Shown one piece after another: positions 6,662-13,947 of a stretch of 42,279 nucleotides of DNA. Below the pieces are notes generated by a model. The model worked only from the letters and a program-made list of their open reading frames with translations, had not been told where the DNA came from and made no database searches. The stretch lies in the NCBI RefSeq assembly GCF_002341865.1, contig NZ_DDOV01000081.1, forward strand, positions 120,626 to 162,904. Direction: 5' to 3'. A program made the position numbers and the translations under genes. This DNA is from Clostridium sp. UBA2485. Its GTDB lineage: Bacteria > Bacillota > Clostridia > Clostridiales > Clostridiaceae. Position 1 is the stretch's first letter. Each line of letters starts with the position of its first letter.

Positions 6662-7204
6662 TTACCTTTTAGTATACGATATCTCCTCTTTGCCTTTCAA
6701 TTTTCTTAACTCATTATGTTTATTTTCTATTGACTTATTTAATTTCGTTACTTCCGATTCTGATTTTTCTATTGTTTCTAATAATTTACGCTGCTTATCA
6801 AATAATTCATCCAATTCTTCTTCTAATCCTGAAATTTTCTCTTCTTTCTTCTTAATTACTTTTACAAGATTCTTAGGCACATATATAGCATTTATTTCGC
6901 TTATTTTAACTTGGTAACAATCATATAACTCAACATCAGCTACAATATCTCCTATTAATCTCTTAGATTCTCCATCTATTACATAATCAAGAACGTACAC
7001 TTCATCACCAATTTGTGGTATGTACTCGTCTTTCTTGTCTTCAGTTGGAATCTCTATTTTTGCTCTTTCAATCTTGTTATTTGTATTCTCTCGATTCTCC
7101 GTTGTAAAAATTTTTTCACCTATTTCATTTAACATATGATTTAAAAAATTTTCAAAAGACAGTTCTTCTCTTTTTAAATTATTATTGTTATTATATGGAT
7201 TCAT
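6662..7204 (-). CDS. SH3/KOW-like domain with C-terminal coiled coil
   Basis: 180 residues. ATG at 7204 behind GAGGAGAGATGAAAT. It has an Asn-rich N-terminus, then about residues 65-117 containing IGDEVYVLD and IYVPKNLVKVI, a pattern of small beta-barrel (SH3/KOW-like) domains often seen in phage accessory proteins. Residues 118-172 are a Lys/Glu/Leu heptad-type coiled coil, so it probably oligomerises. Function unknown. Confidence 0.6.
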   Translation of the reverse strand: MNPYNNNNNLKREELSFENFLNHMLNEIGEKIFTTENRENTNNKIERAKIEIPTEDKKDEYIPQIGDEVYVLDYVIDGESKRLIGDIVADVELYDCYQVKISEINAIYVPKNLVKVIKKKEEKISGLEEELDELFDKQRKLLETIEKSESEVTKLNKSIENKHNELRKLKGKEEISYTKR

Positions 7205-7236
7205 ATTTCATCTCTCCTCTTAATTAAATTTTATTA

Positions 7237-7249
7237 TTTAATATTTTTA
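7237..7249 (-). promoter_or_regulatory. Conserved 13-mer element
   Basis: Exact TAAAAATATTAAA on the minus strand, 33 nt before ATG 7204 and about 20 nt before its GAGGAG. The next bases are AT-rich without TTGACA. It overlaps the stop region of the gene ending at 7247. Confidence 0.6.
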
Positions 7250-7633
7250 ATTTAATTTCATTATGTATTCATGTACCATTTTTTGATTGTAATCACTATT
7301 GTCATCATATCCGCCACAATAGAAACTAAAATGTTCAGATTGTAAATACTTTATTGTTGTCTCTTCTGGTTCAAATTGTCCTTCAAATCCATAGCAAGAA
7401 CAATGACTTCCATATGTATGATAATACTCTCCATCTTCTCTGTTCTTTAAAAGAAAGAATGAATTGCTATCACATCCCCATGAACCTACACTTTCATATG
7501 CTATTAATATATCGTATTTGTCTACTTCTTCTTTTGTGGTTTCGTAGTCTTCAATTAAATGCTCTCTAACCTCACTGTCTGTCATATCTTTTAAGTCCTC
7601 TAAGAATAATTGTCTTTTTTCAAAATAATTCAT
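7247..7633 (-). CDS. Conserved phage-type protein of unknown function
   Basis: 128 residues. The frame can start at 7648, but that ATG overlaps the GGAGG; ATG at 7633 is 8 nt after it and is preferred. The signature GSHCSCYGFEGQFEPEETT is one I recall from hypothetical proteins of many phages. Two Cys in CSCYG and the upstream WGCDS could bind metal, but this is inference. Soluble. Confidence 0.65.
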   Translation of the reverse strand: MNYFEKRQLFLEDLKDMTDSEVREHLIEDYETTKEEVDKYDILIAYESVGSWGCDSNSFFLLKNREDGEYYHTYGSHCSCYGFEGQFEPEETTIKYLQSEHFSFYCGGYDDNSDYNQKMVHEYIMKLN

Positions 7634-7650
7634 TTTTAAAACCTCCATTA

Positions 7651-7663
7651 TTTAATATTTTTA
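7651..7663 (-). promoter_or_regulatory. Conserved 13-mer element abutting a ribosome binding site
   Basis: Exact TAAAAATATTAAA on the minus strand, ending only a few bases before GGAGG and 18 nt before ATG 7633, the tightest spacing of any copy. If the element were a -10 region, the transcript would begin at about the ribosome binding site. Confidence 0.6.
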
Positions 7664-7669
7664 ATTTAA

Positions 7670-8578
7670 TTACTTAGCCAACACATCAGATTTATGTAGT
7701 ATTAATAAATTGTCATAAAATTCTTTTCCTACTAATTTAATAAATTTATTCTTAGCCTTTTCTGTTTCTAAAAAGAATGGCTGCATATGCCAAGTTATAT
7801 ATTTTACTATTTCTAATAAATCTTCTTGGCTTACTCTTTGCAAATAAAATAATGAATCATATGCTGAAACTAAATGATGTTGGTAATAATGTGCTATATC
7901 TGTATTTTCACCTTTGGTATTTTTGAATTCTTTAGTAAATCTTTTTCCTATATCATGATAGAGTGCTGCTATATTTAATGTAAAATCATTTTTTAATTCT
8001 TCACATATCATAGAACATTTTTGACAATGCCTTCCTATAGTCAATGTATGGTGTGGATTATCTTGAACAATATTGTTCAACCCATTTTGACCATTAAACA
8101 ATATATGAGTATCAAAATCATTAGGATCAAAATTTTTAATTATATGTATTTTATCGAAACCCTCATAATACTGAGGTATAAAAATGTTTTTATACATTCT
8201 TTTAATAACATGCTCAGGTACTTTTCTATCTCTTATATTATTTTGTTCTAAACATCTCTCATATGGAGTAGCCATGAAATAACATTCTTTATAACAATTT
8301 ATTTTATTTAGTTCAATTAAGAATGCCTTACGCATTTTGTAATTTATATTTGTGGCATCATACACTACGCTTATGTCATTTTTCAGATGTTCTTTTATTC
8401 TCTTATGTATTTCGATAAATAGTTCTGTATTATGCTCTGTATCATTTACATTTTCATATAATTCTTCTCTCATACTGTCAGAGGATATTATTACTGCATT
8501 TTCTTTCTTAGATATTTCTTTAGCATAGGTTGATTTTCCGCTTGCAGGAAGCCCAATCATCATAATTAATTTTGGCAT
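7670..8578 (-). CDS. Polynucleotide kinase fused to HD phosphohydrolase (RNA end healing)
   Basis: 302 residues. N-terminal P-loop kinase: GLPASGKST (9-17), a probable catalytic Asp in SSDSMR (34) and DATNINYKMR (74-83), as in T4-type 5'-OH polynucleotide kinases. C-terminal HD domain: HTLTIGRHC (178-185), LYHDIGK (206-212) and HYYQHH (230-235). Kinase plus HD phosphohydrolase is the make-up of HD-Pnk end-healing enzymes, which phosphorylate 5'-OH and remove 2',3'-cyclic or 3'-phosphate ends. Known bacterial HD-Pnk has the HD first; here it is last. Start at 8578 behind GGAGGTGAATACTAT overlaps the preceding nucleotidyltransferase gene by 13 nt, so the two are coupled. Last gene of the RNA-repair set. 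Confidence 0.85.
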   Translation of the reverse strand: MPKLIMMIGLPASGKSTYAKEISKKENAVIISSDSMREELYENVNDTEHNTELFIEIHKRIKEHLKNDISVVYDATNINYKMRKAFLIELNKINCYKECYFMATPYERCLEQNNIRDRKVPEHVIKRMYKNIFIPQYYEGFDKIHIIKNFDPNDFDTHILFNGQNGLNNIVQDNPHHTLTIGRHCQKCSMICEELKNDFTLNIAALYHDIGKRFTKEFKNTKGENTDIAHYYQHHLVSAYDSLFYLQRVSQEDLLEIVKYITWHMQPFFLETEKAKNKFIKLVGKEFYDNLLILHKSDVLAK

Positions 8579-9384
8579 ATAGTATTCACCTCCATTAATT
8601 CTGATTTAAAATTAAACTTCATAATATTTAATAAAACCTTATTCAAAATGTCTTCGACTACTTTATTTATCATAGGTTTATTGCTATCCATATAATCATT
8701 TTTAATCTTAACAGTTTCCTCGGATAACATCTTAGCTATTTTCCTTGCTTCTTCCAACGAATGAATACCCTTCTTTACCGCTATTAGATAATCTGTATTT
8801 TTAGAAATTAAACAATCTTTGTACGATTCACCACTAATGTATCTTTGAATAAATTCATTAAGCCTGATAATATGATGAAGTTGCTTTGGATCATATCCAA
8901 ATTTTTTAATTTTTTCTATGGTAGCAGGATATGGGTGTTCTAAAGCTTTATATTTTTCTAGACTCATACCACTAATACAATTAACTGAAGCATAATTATT
9001 ATAACGAGCTATCATTTCGTTGTTATCAAGTAACTCTTGGAATAATGCTGCATACTTGGGATTAATAATCTTATATTTAGTAAATAATATTTCTATAAAA
9101 TTTATATTTTGCTTTTTGAAACAATCAAACATTAATCTAATATCTTTCAAATCAATATGTTCATTGTTTTCAAGAACATGAGTTGTACTTACCATTTTAT
9201 TATTTAATACAAAGTCATTGAACTTTGGTAAAATAATTGCTTTACAATCAATATCACTACCCTCATAATCTAACTGGTAGTTTTGGCTTCCTTGCAGGAA
9301 TATCCCAACGATTTCATAACCCATTTCAACAACAACATTGTAATTCTCTTGTAATCTGTTCATAATTCTACTATATTTGTCCAT
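8566..9384 (-). CDS. RlaP-like nucleotidyltransferase (RNA-repair associated)
   Basis: 272 residues. The Pol-beta superfamily signature is present: GSQNYQLDYEGSDIDCK (32-48) with catalytic Asp44 and Asp46 and the preceding GS pair. Size, the SDIDCKA form and the C-terminal helical region match the RlaP family, named for its linkage to RNA ligase and end-healing genes. Its substrate in RNA repair is not established. ATG at 9384 behind GGAGGGATAAGA, 2 nt after the ligase stop, overlapping the kinase-HD gene at the other end. Genetic linkage to both supports the assignment. Confidence 0.8.
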   Translation of the reverse strand: MDKYSRIMNRLQENYNVVVEMGYEIVGIFLQGSQNYQLDYEGSDIDCKAIILPKFNDFVLNNKMVSTTHVLENNEHIDLKDIRLMFDCFKKQNINFIEILFTKYKIINPKYAALFQELLDNNEMIARYNNYASVNCISGMSLEKYKALEHPYPATIEKIKKFGYDPKQLHHIIRLNEFIQRYISGESYKDCLISKNTDYLIAVKKGIHSLEEARKIAKMLSEETVKIKNDYMDSNKPMINKVVEDILNKVLLNIMKFNFKSELMEVNTICQN

Positions 9385-9386
9385 TC

Positions 9387-10625
9387 TTATCCCTCCAAAT
9401 CTGCAAATAATGCTGAATAGTCCTCACATATTCCTAAGTCTTTTAATTTTTTATAACCATTGGAACTGTTTTTTAAAACATTAAAATTTCTATTTAGGTA
9501 TTTACATCTTACATATCCTTTTATTTTATCTGGGCAATTATTATCCACCCATATCATAAATGTTTTCTTATCATCTCTCGGTGATTTTGAAAAGCATTCT
9601 TCTATTAGCATTTCAATTTCACATTTATATTCAAATATTTTATTAGCTATAGATTGTACCCTATTTTTATAATTTTCTGGAACTTTGCTAATCATATCAT
9701 CGTATTTACCATCTGCTATATTTTCAATAATAACGTTCACAGAAGATAATTTATCTAATAATCTATGAAGTTTGATATAATCGTCACATTTGATTTTTAC
9801 TTTATGATATGAACTCCTATTCTCGATAATATTTAAAATCCATCCTTCCTTTTCATTTGCTTTTACTTCTTTGGATAATTCCATGATTTCTTTGAAAGTT
9901 CGATTTTCAATTTTAGCCATTGGAACATTATATTTTTGAGCAATTTCATTTATTGTTTTATAAGAAAATTCATGTCCTGTATAAACATTTCTAATTCCAA
10001 TTAGGTATAAACCCTCTTCTTCTTTTGAATATAGAACTACATGAGCATCTTTTAAACTTATGTATTCAAATATAAAAGTTAAATCTGGATTTTCTTTAAT
10101 CATTTTCAAATGATTCTCTGTGAGTTTGCTGTATCCGTCTTTTAACCTCCATGAGTCGTCAGGATTTAAAGCCATACTACCTGCCATGAAAGCTTCCTCA
10201 TTGTACCATCTAGCACTTTGCATAGAGCCATCAAGCTTATCAGTTATTTCTATTGCTTGAGCTTCTTTAATTTTGTTCTCGATTTCCTTTAAGCTATTCT
10301 CTTCTACTTCATCCAAATTGAAGAATTTTCTAAAGGGAGTTAAAACTAGTTGTTCTTCATCTAAGTCAATTACAACACTTCGGCACTCTCTATAAATACT
10401 ATCTTTATCAGTCCACATTGACTCTTGCATATCTGCAATGCCATATCTTATGAGTAAAAATTCGTTGCATTGATTTATCTGCAAGCATTCAAAAACATCA
10501 TTATATTCCTTCTTATTTAATTTCATTAACCATGTTTCAAAGTCTAACGTATCCAATCCATATGTATTTTTATAATCTTTCTTAATTTTCATTACTAGCT
10601 GAAATGGTTTGTTCCATTCAAACAT
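9387..10625 (-). CDS. T4 Rnl1-type RNA ligase
   Basis: 412 residues. Nucleotidyltransferase motif I is TDKLDGS with the AMP-accepting Lys130. Downstream are FIFEYIS (184-190), EGWILNI (260-266, motif IV) and KVKIKCDDY (275-283, motif V). These and the length fit T4 RNA ligase 1, which seals 3'-OH/5'-phosphate ends of single-stranded RNA, classically cleaved tRNA anticodon loops. The C-terminal 120 residues are helical and could give tRNA specificity, as in Rnl1. Start ATG 10625 behind AAAGAGGGGG. It lies directly upstream of the nucleotidyltransferase and kinase-HD genes. Confidence 0.9.
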   Translation of the reverse strand: MFEWNKPFQLVMKIKKDYKNTYGLDTLDFETWLMKLNKKEYNDVFECLQINQCNEFLLIRYGIADMQESMWTDKDSIYRECRSVVIDLDEEQLVLTPFRKFFNLDEVEENSLKEIENKIKEAQAIEITDKLDGSMQSARWYNEEAFMAGSMALNPDDSWRLKDGYSKLTENHLKMIKENPDLTFIFEYISLKDAHVVLYSKEEEGLYLIGIRNVYTGHEFSYKTINEIAQKYNVPMAKIENRTFKEIMELSKEVKANEKEGWILNIIENRSSYHKVKIKCDDYIKLHRLLDKLSSVNVIIENIADGKYDDMISKVPENYKNRVQSIANKIFEYKCEIEMLIEECFSKSPRDDKKTFMIWVDNNCPDKIKGYVRCKYLNRNFNVLKNSSNGYKKLKDLGICEDYSALFADLEG

Positions 10626-10666
10626 TAAAATCCCCCTCTTTAATTTTAATAAAATCTGAATTCTAA

Positions 10667-12040
10667 TTAAAATAAATTACATCCATCATTTCTAAACTTC
10701 ATTACTTGTTGTTGATACTCTTTGCTCGTCCATCCTTCTTTCTCACACGTACATTTTTTACACAGATACTGCCTACTATCTTCAGTATTTTCAAATCTGC
10801 CGTTAAGCTTTAAAAACAATGCAACTTCATCAGGATTAAGCTTTTTACCACAAGCACAAATTTTATTGAAATATTTTGCTGCTATTTTATAAGACACCCC
10901 TTTTATATCTGCTAATTGTTGAACTCTTTCTGGTGTAGCTTTTAATTGCATTATTTCGTATTCTTTACTTACACCTTGCTTCCATTTCCCATTTTGATAT
11001 TCTTCTAAAGTCCATTTTAACCTATTCTCTACATTCTTAACTATATAATTCTGCCTTACTGCATCCATCCATCTTTTCCAAAGTAAAGGAAAATAGTGTT
11101 GAGTTAGTATATCTGTATAATCTGATTGGTTAGGACATATTAAGCAACCTACTCTTTCATATCCCAAATTATATAATGGATTAAAATCTAATTTATTGTG
11201 TAATATATATAACCAAACAAATTCATCGTGCCATTCTACCGCTGGTAAAAATCTAACCCAATTCTTCGGTACAGCAGCTTTTTGACCTCTACTTTGTTCA
11301 TATACTTCATTTAAGTACCAATCATAGTCAGCCCTTTTCTTCGATTCATATTTCCTCATGCCTAAAAATATTATGTATCCTTTATTTTTATCTAAGATGG
11401 TTTTTAATTTGCCATGTTTAAATTGGTCACAACAAGTTCTTGATAGAACAGTAGGAATATAATGCTTTTTAACATCTTTTAACCACTTATACCATCCAAT
11501 CTTAGGATTTATAAACTGATGTTTTTTATTAACATTATTCTTTTTTATTTGTTTATATGTTTGAGGAGCTTCATTTGATGAATTAAAAGTGTCAACCATA
11601 TCATCTAATGGATCTAATTTAAGTTTAGTTTCAGCTTTATCTACTATGACATTAGTTAATAAGCTATCTTTTCCCCCAGAATCGCTCCTTCTTTTTTCAT
11701 AGTTTGGGAACTTTTCTATGCACTCTATTGTTTTTTCAATGCTTTCTTTTTCTAAGTTCTCAATAAATACCTTATGCTTTTCATATTCTTCTTCCCATGT
11801 TAAGTTAACTATATCTTGAGTTTTATTTTTTCGTATTTGTATTGTAACTATATTATTCTTTATATCTATTATTTTATTATTTTTTAATAGAATTTTGTTA
11901 TTTTTAACTGTGAAAGTTACTATTGATATAGAATCACAATTTAAGTAAATTCTATTCCCATCTCTCCAACAGTTATCTGGTAATTTTATTCCTAAACTTT
12001 CTTCTAAAAATAATTTTTCTTCAATAAATATCGGTTTCAC
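10667..12040 (-). CDS. PP-loop PAPS-reductase-like protein with Cys motifs
   Basis: 457 residues. A PP-loop ATP-pyrophosphatase motif SGGKDS is at 121-126. Cys pairs CC (203-204) and CLIC (299-302) lie in the positions where DndC/PAPS-reductase relatives bind an iron-sulfur cluster. The C-terminus adds CACGKK and CKKCTC, a likely zinc ribbon. The first 110 residues are a separate beta-rich domain. A large insertion (about 130-185) separates the PP-loop from the catalytic core. Relatives act in sulfate reduction, DNA phosphorothioation or nucleoside thiolation; no dnd partner is present here. GTG at 12040 behind GGTGAAGGATA. It stands 41 nt upstream of the RNA ligase gene, so a role in RNA chemistry is possible. 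Confidence 0.75.
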   Translation of the reverse strand: MKPIFIEEKLFLEESLGIKLPDNCWRDGNRIYLNCDSISIVTFTVKNNKILLKNNKIIDIKNNIVTIQIRKNKTQDIVNLTWEEEYEKHKVFIENLEKESIEKTIECIEKFPNYEKRRSDSGGKDSLLTNVIVDKAETKLKLDPLDDMVDTFNSSNEAPQTYKQIKKNNVNKKHQFINPKIGWYKWLKDVKKHYIPTVLSRTCCDQFKHGKLKTILDKNKGYIIFLGMRKYESKKRADYDWYLNEVYEQSRGQKAAVPKNWVRFLPAVEWHDEFVWLYILHNKLDFNPLYNLGYERVGCLICPNQSDYTDILTQHYFPLLWKRWMDAVRQNYIVKNVENRLKWTLEEYQNGKWKQGVSKEYEIMQLKATPERVQQLADIKGVSYKIAAKYFNKICACGKKLNPDEVALFLKLNGRFENTEDSRQYLCKKCTCEKEGWTSKEYQQQVMKFRNDGCNLF

Positions 12041-12275
12041 TATCCTTCACCTTACTCAACTCATATTGCCTATGAATTAGGTAAGGACAAAGCCATTCTT
12101 TATTAAATTGATTTTCCCAAAACAGGTGTATTATTCAATTTAATTCAACATACGTTGAAGGTGTGTCTTTTTACGTCTTTAACCTATTTTACTTCGCTTA
12201 TGTTACATGGCTAATGTAACCATAAACTATGACAACCTGTCTTACAGGATTAGAAGTCGTGAAACTATTAATATG
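12041..12275 (-). other. Structured leader upstream of the PAPS-like and RNA-repair genes
   Basis: 235 bp with no gene. Read on the minus strand it contains three small perfect stems: CCTGT/ACAGG, GTTACAT/ATGTAAC (loop TAGCC) and TTCAAC/GTTGAA (loop GTAT), plus frames of 6-8 codons without good ribosome binding sites. No TTGACA promoter is visible. The density of hairpins suggests an RNA leader with folding-dependent control, but it does not match a riboswitch I know. Confidence 0.4.
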
Positions 12276-12587
12276 TTATATATTTATATAACCCAAACAT
12301 TGACTACCAAGAAACTTTACATTTGATATTTGTCTATGCTCGTTTTTATTATTGTACTCTATTACCCACTGTTGTAATTCTTGCTGCATGTTGACTTCTG
12401 GATTTAAGGTATCTAATAAAAAATATTTCTCACCATCCTTTATATTTCCCTTGTTAGTTGTATATTCATAATTTACCTTATAAAAAGTAAAATTTATATC
12501 TTTAGCTTTATTTATGATCTGCTTTGGATGCACTGTATTTAAAGTATCTTCTATTAACTTTAAATTATAACTAACCAGTTCAATCAC
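12276..12587 (-). CDS. Small protein of unknown function
   Basis: 103 residues if started at GTG 12587, which overlaps the GGGAGGTGAT ribosome binding site; CTG three codons later would have better spacing, so the start is uncertain. Mixed alpha/beta, no Cys cluster or membrane segment. It lies between the amidoligase-like gene and the structured leader. Not recognised. Confidence 0.55.
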   Translation of the reverse strand: MIELVSYNLKLIEDTLNTVHPKQIINKAKDINFTFYKVNYEYTTNKGNIKDGEKYFLLDTLNPEVNMQQELQQWVIEYNNKNEHRQISNVKFLGSQCLGYINI

Positions 12588-12619
12588 CTCCCTTCAAAAT
12601 ATTTTTTTATATTTATTAA

Positions 12620-13813
12620 TTAACTTCTGAAGACTGGTATAGGAGGTGTATGTACATATCCTGACCAAATATCTTCATATGATTCTCTTGACTTTGGAAT
12701 TGCTACCTTACTTCTTTCTTTTAAATAATTTATCAAGAATTCACTCTCTTTGATATTTATTATATCTTCAAATTTAATATTTTGAATATTATCTAATGAA
12801 GCTACCTTGCATATGTAAACTAAATTACTTATAAATTCCATTGTTGCTATAAAAGTGCTATACTTCAATGTTCCTTTAAATAATCTAAATTCTATTGTGT
12901 CTTTGTGGTCTAAATTAAGCATGTTATATTTAGAATTCGTCATATAATTTCCTTTCCCTTTTGCTTTTATTAATAGCTCAAACATACTTTCATTTTCTTT
13001 TATCCCAAATCTTCGAGAAAAGCGATTGCTTCCACGCCTAGCAATCTTCACTACTTCATCCCAGTATTTTTCAATTAAGTATAAAACTTTGGTTATACAT
13101 AAATCTTGAGTAGTAGGATCTTTACTAAAATAATCTCTATTTACGTGAATGTGATAACCGCAAGTTTGTGTGTCATGTGATTTATATCCTTTATGTATTA
13201 ATTCTGTAAACAGCTCTTGATATGGTAATTGTTTATGATAATTTAAGCTACATGGGTGTGTTGTTATTTCTAGTCCATTAGTTAAACTACCATCACTCAT
13301 TATGTAGCAATTCTCTTCACCTAAAAATTCTTGTATATATTTAGCTGTTTCTTCACTTTTGCCACCATTGTCAATTTCTAATTCAATGCCTAGATATAAA
13401 TTGTCATTATCGCCTACAGTTTTATTAAAATTGAATTTTGTTGGCTTATAATCGTATGATTTTATATAACGTGGATCATCACATGAGTCATTACATGTTT
13501 CGCCAAAGATTGCGGTAAAACTTCTCCTATAGGAATGGTCAGAATAAGAATCTAGATAAGAATCTAGTGGCTGTCTCTCTCTTCTACCTCTTCTATCAAG
13601 ATAACTACTGCAAGAGTCATAGACCCCATCTAAACCCCAATCTATATTTGTAGCTAATAATCCACAACCATCATTAAAATCTGTTCTACTTTCTTCTTCT
13701 GTTTCTATTCCTCTTAATCTATTAACTCTATTTCTAATATCATCTTGTGTATTTCTATTGTTATTTCTTCTTTGTCTTAAATTCCAATTAACCGTAGGAT
13801 TATATCTAGTCAC
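12620..13813 (-). CDS. Amidoligase-family (ATP-dependent carboxylate-amine ligase-like) protein
   Basis: 397 residues. From about residue 138 it shows family signatures: LGIELE (141-146), MSDGSL (172-177), EITTHP (182-187), CGYHIHV (218-224) and TIEFRLF near 315, which together fit the amidoligase_2 group of glutamine-synthetase/GCS-fold enzymes. These are thought to make peptide or isopeptide amide bonds; the phage versions have no proven substrate. The first 130 residues are Arg- and Ser/Asp-rich with repeated SYLD units and four Cys, probably an added domain. GTG at 13813 behind AAAGGAAG. It has its own promoter at 13896-13924. Confidence 0.75.
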   Translation of the reverse strand: MTRYNPTVNWNLRQRRNNNRNTQDDIRNRVNRLRGIETEEESRTDFNDGCGLLATNIDWGLDGVYDSCSSYLDRRGRRERQPLDSYLDSYSDHSYRRSFTAIFGETCNDSCDDPRYIKSYDYKPTKFNFNKTVGDNDNLYLGIELEIDNGGKSEETAKYIQEFLGEENCYIMSDGSLTNGLEITTHPCSLNYHKQLPYQELFTELIHKGYKSHDTQTCGYHIHVNRDYFSKDPTTQDLCITKVLYLIEKYWDEVVKIARRGSNRFSRRFGIKENESMFELLIKAKGKGNYMTNSKYNMLNLDHKDTIEFRLFKGTLKYSTFIATMEFISNLVYICKVASLDNIQNIKFEDIINIKESEFLINYLKERSKVAIPKSRESYEDIWSGYVHTPPIPVFRS

Positions 13814-13868
13814 TTAAATCAACTTCCTTTCATATTTTCTATGTTTTATTTCTTCTTTATATAAAAAT

Positions 13869-13893
13869 AAGTAGGTTAATTCCTAACCTACTT
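13869..13893 (-). terminator. 10-bp inverted repeat at the transcription start, terminator-like
   Basis: AAGTAGGTTA (13869-13878) and TAACCTACTT (13884-13893) form a perfect stem with a 5-nt loop. On the minus strand the hairpin is followed by ATTTTTAT, a weak terminator tail; on the plus strand it is followed by TTAG. It begins 3 bp from the -10 box of the promoter at 13896, so the predicted start (about 13889) lies inside the first arm. It could end read-through from recD2, act as an operator, or both. Confidence 0.55.
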
Positions 13894-13895
13894 TT

Positions 13896-13944
13896 AGTCT
13901 ACTACTATTTACCAACTATGTCAACTATTAATTTAATATTTTTA
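13896..13944 (-). promoter_or_regulatory. Sigma-A type promoter with conserved upstream 13-mer
   Basis: TTGACA (13924-13919), 17 bp, TAGACT (13901-13896) on the minus strand, preceded by an exact TAAAAATATTAAA at 13944-13932. It drives the amidoligase-like gene. The element begins only 4 bp after the recD2 stop codon. Confidence 0.75.
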
Positions 13945-13947
13945 TAG

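Noticed and set aside
12180..12275. tRNA-like loop sequences (CTTCTAA or GTCTTAC in possible 7-nt loops)
   Set aside because: No T-arm with GTTCRA, no acceptor stem, and mismatches in the anticodon stem. Treated as part of a hairpin-rich leader.
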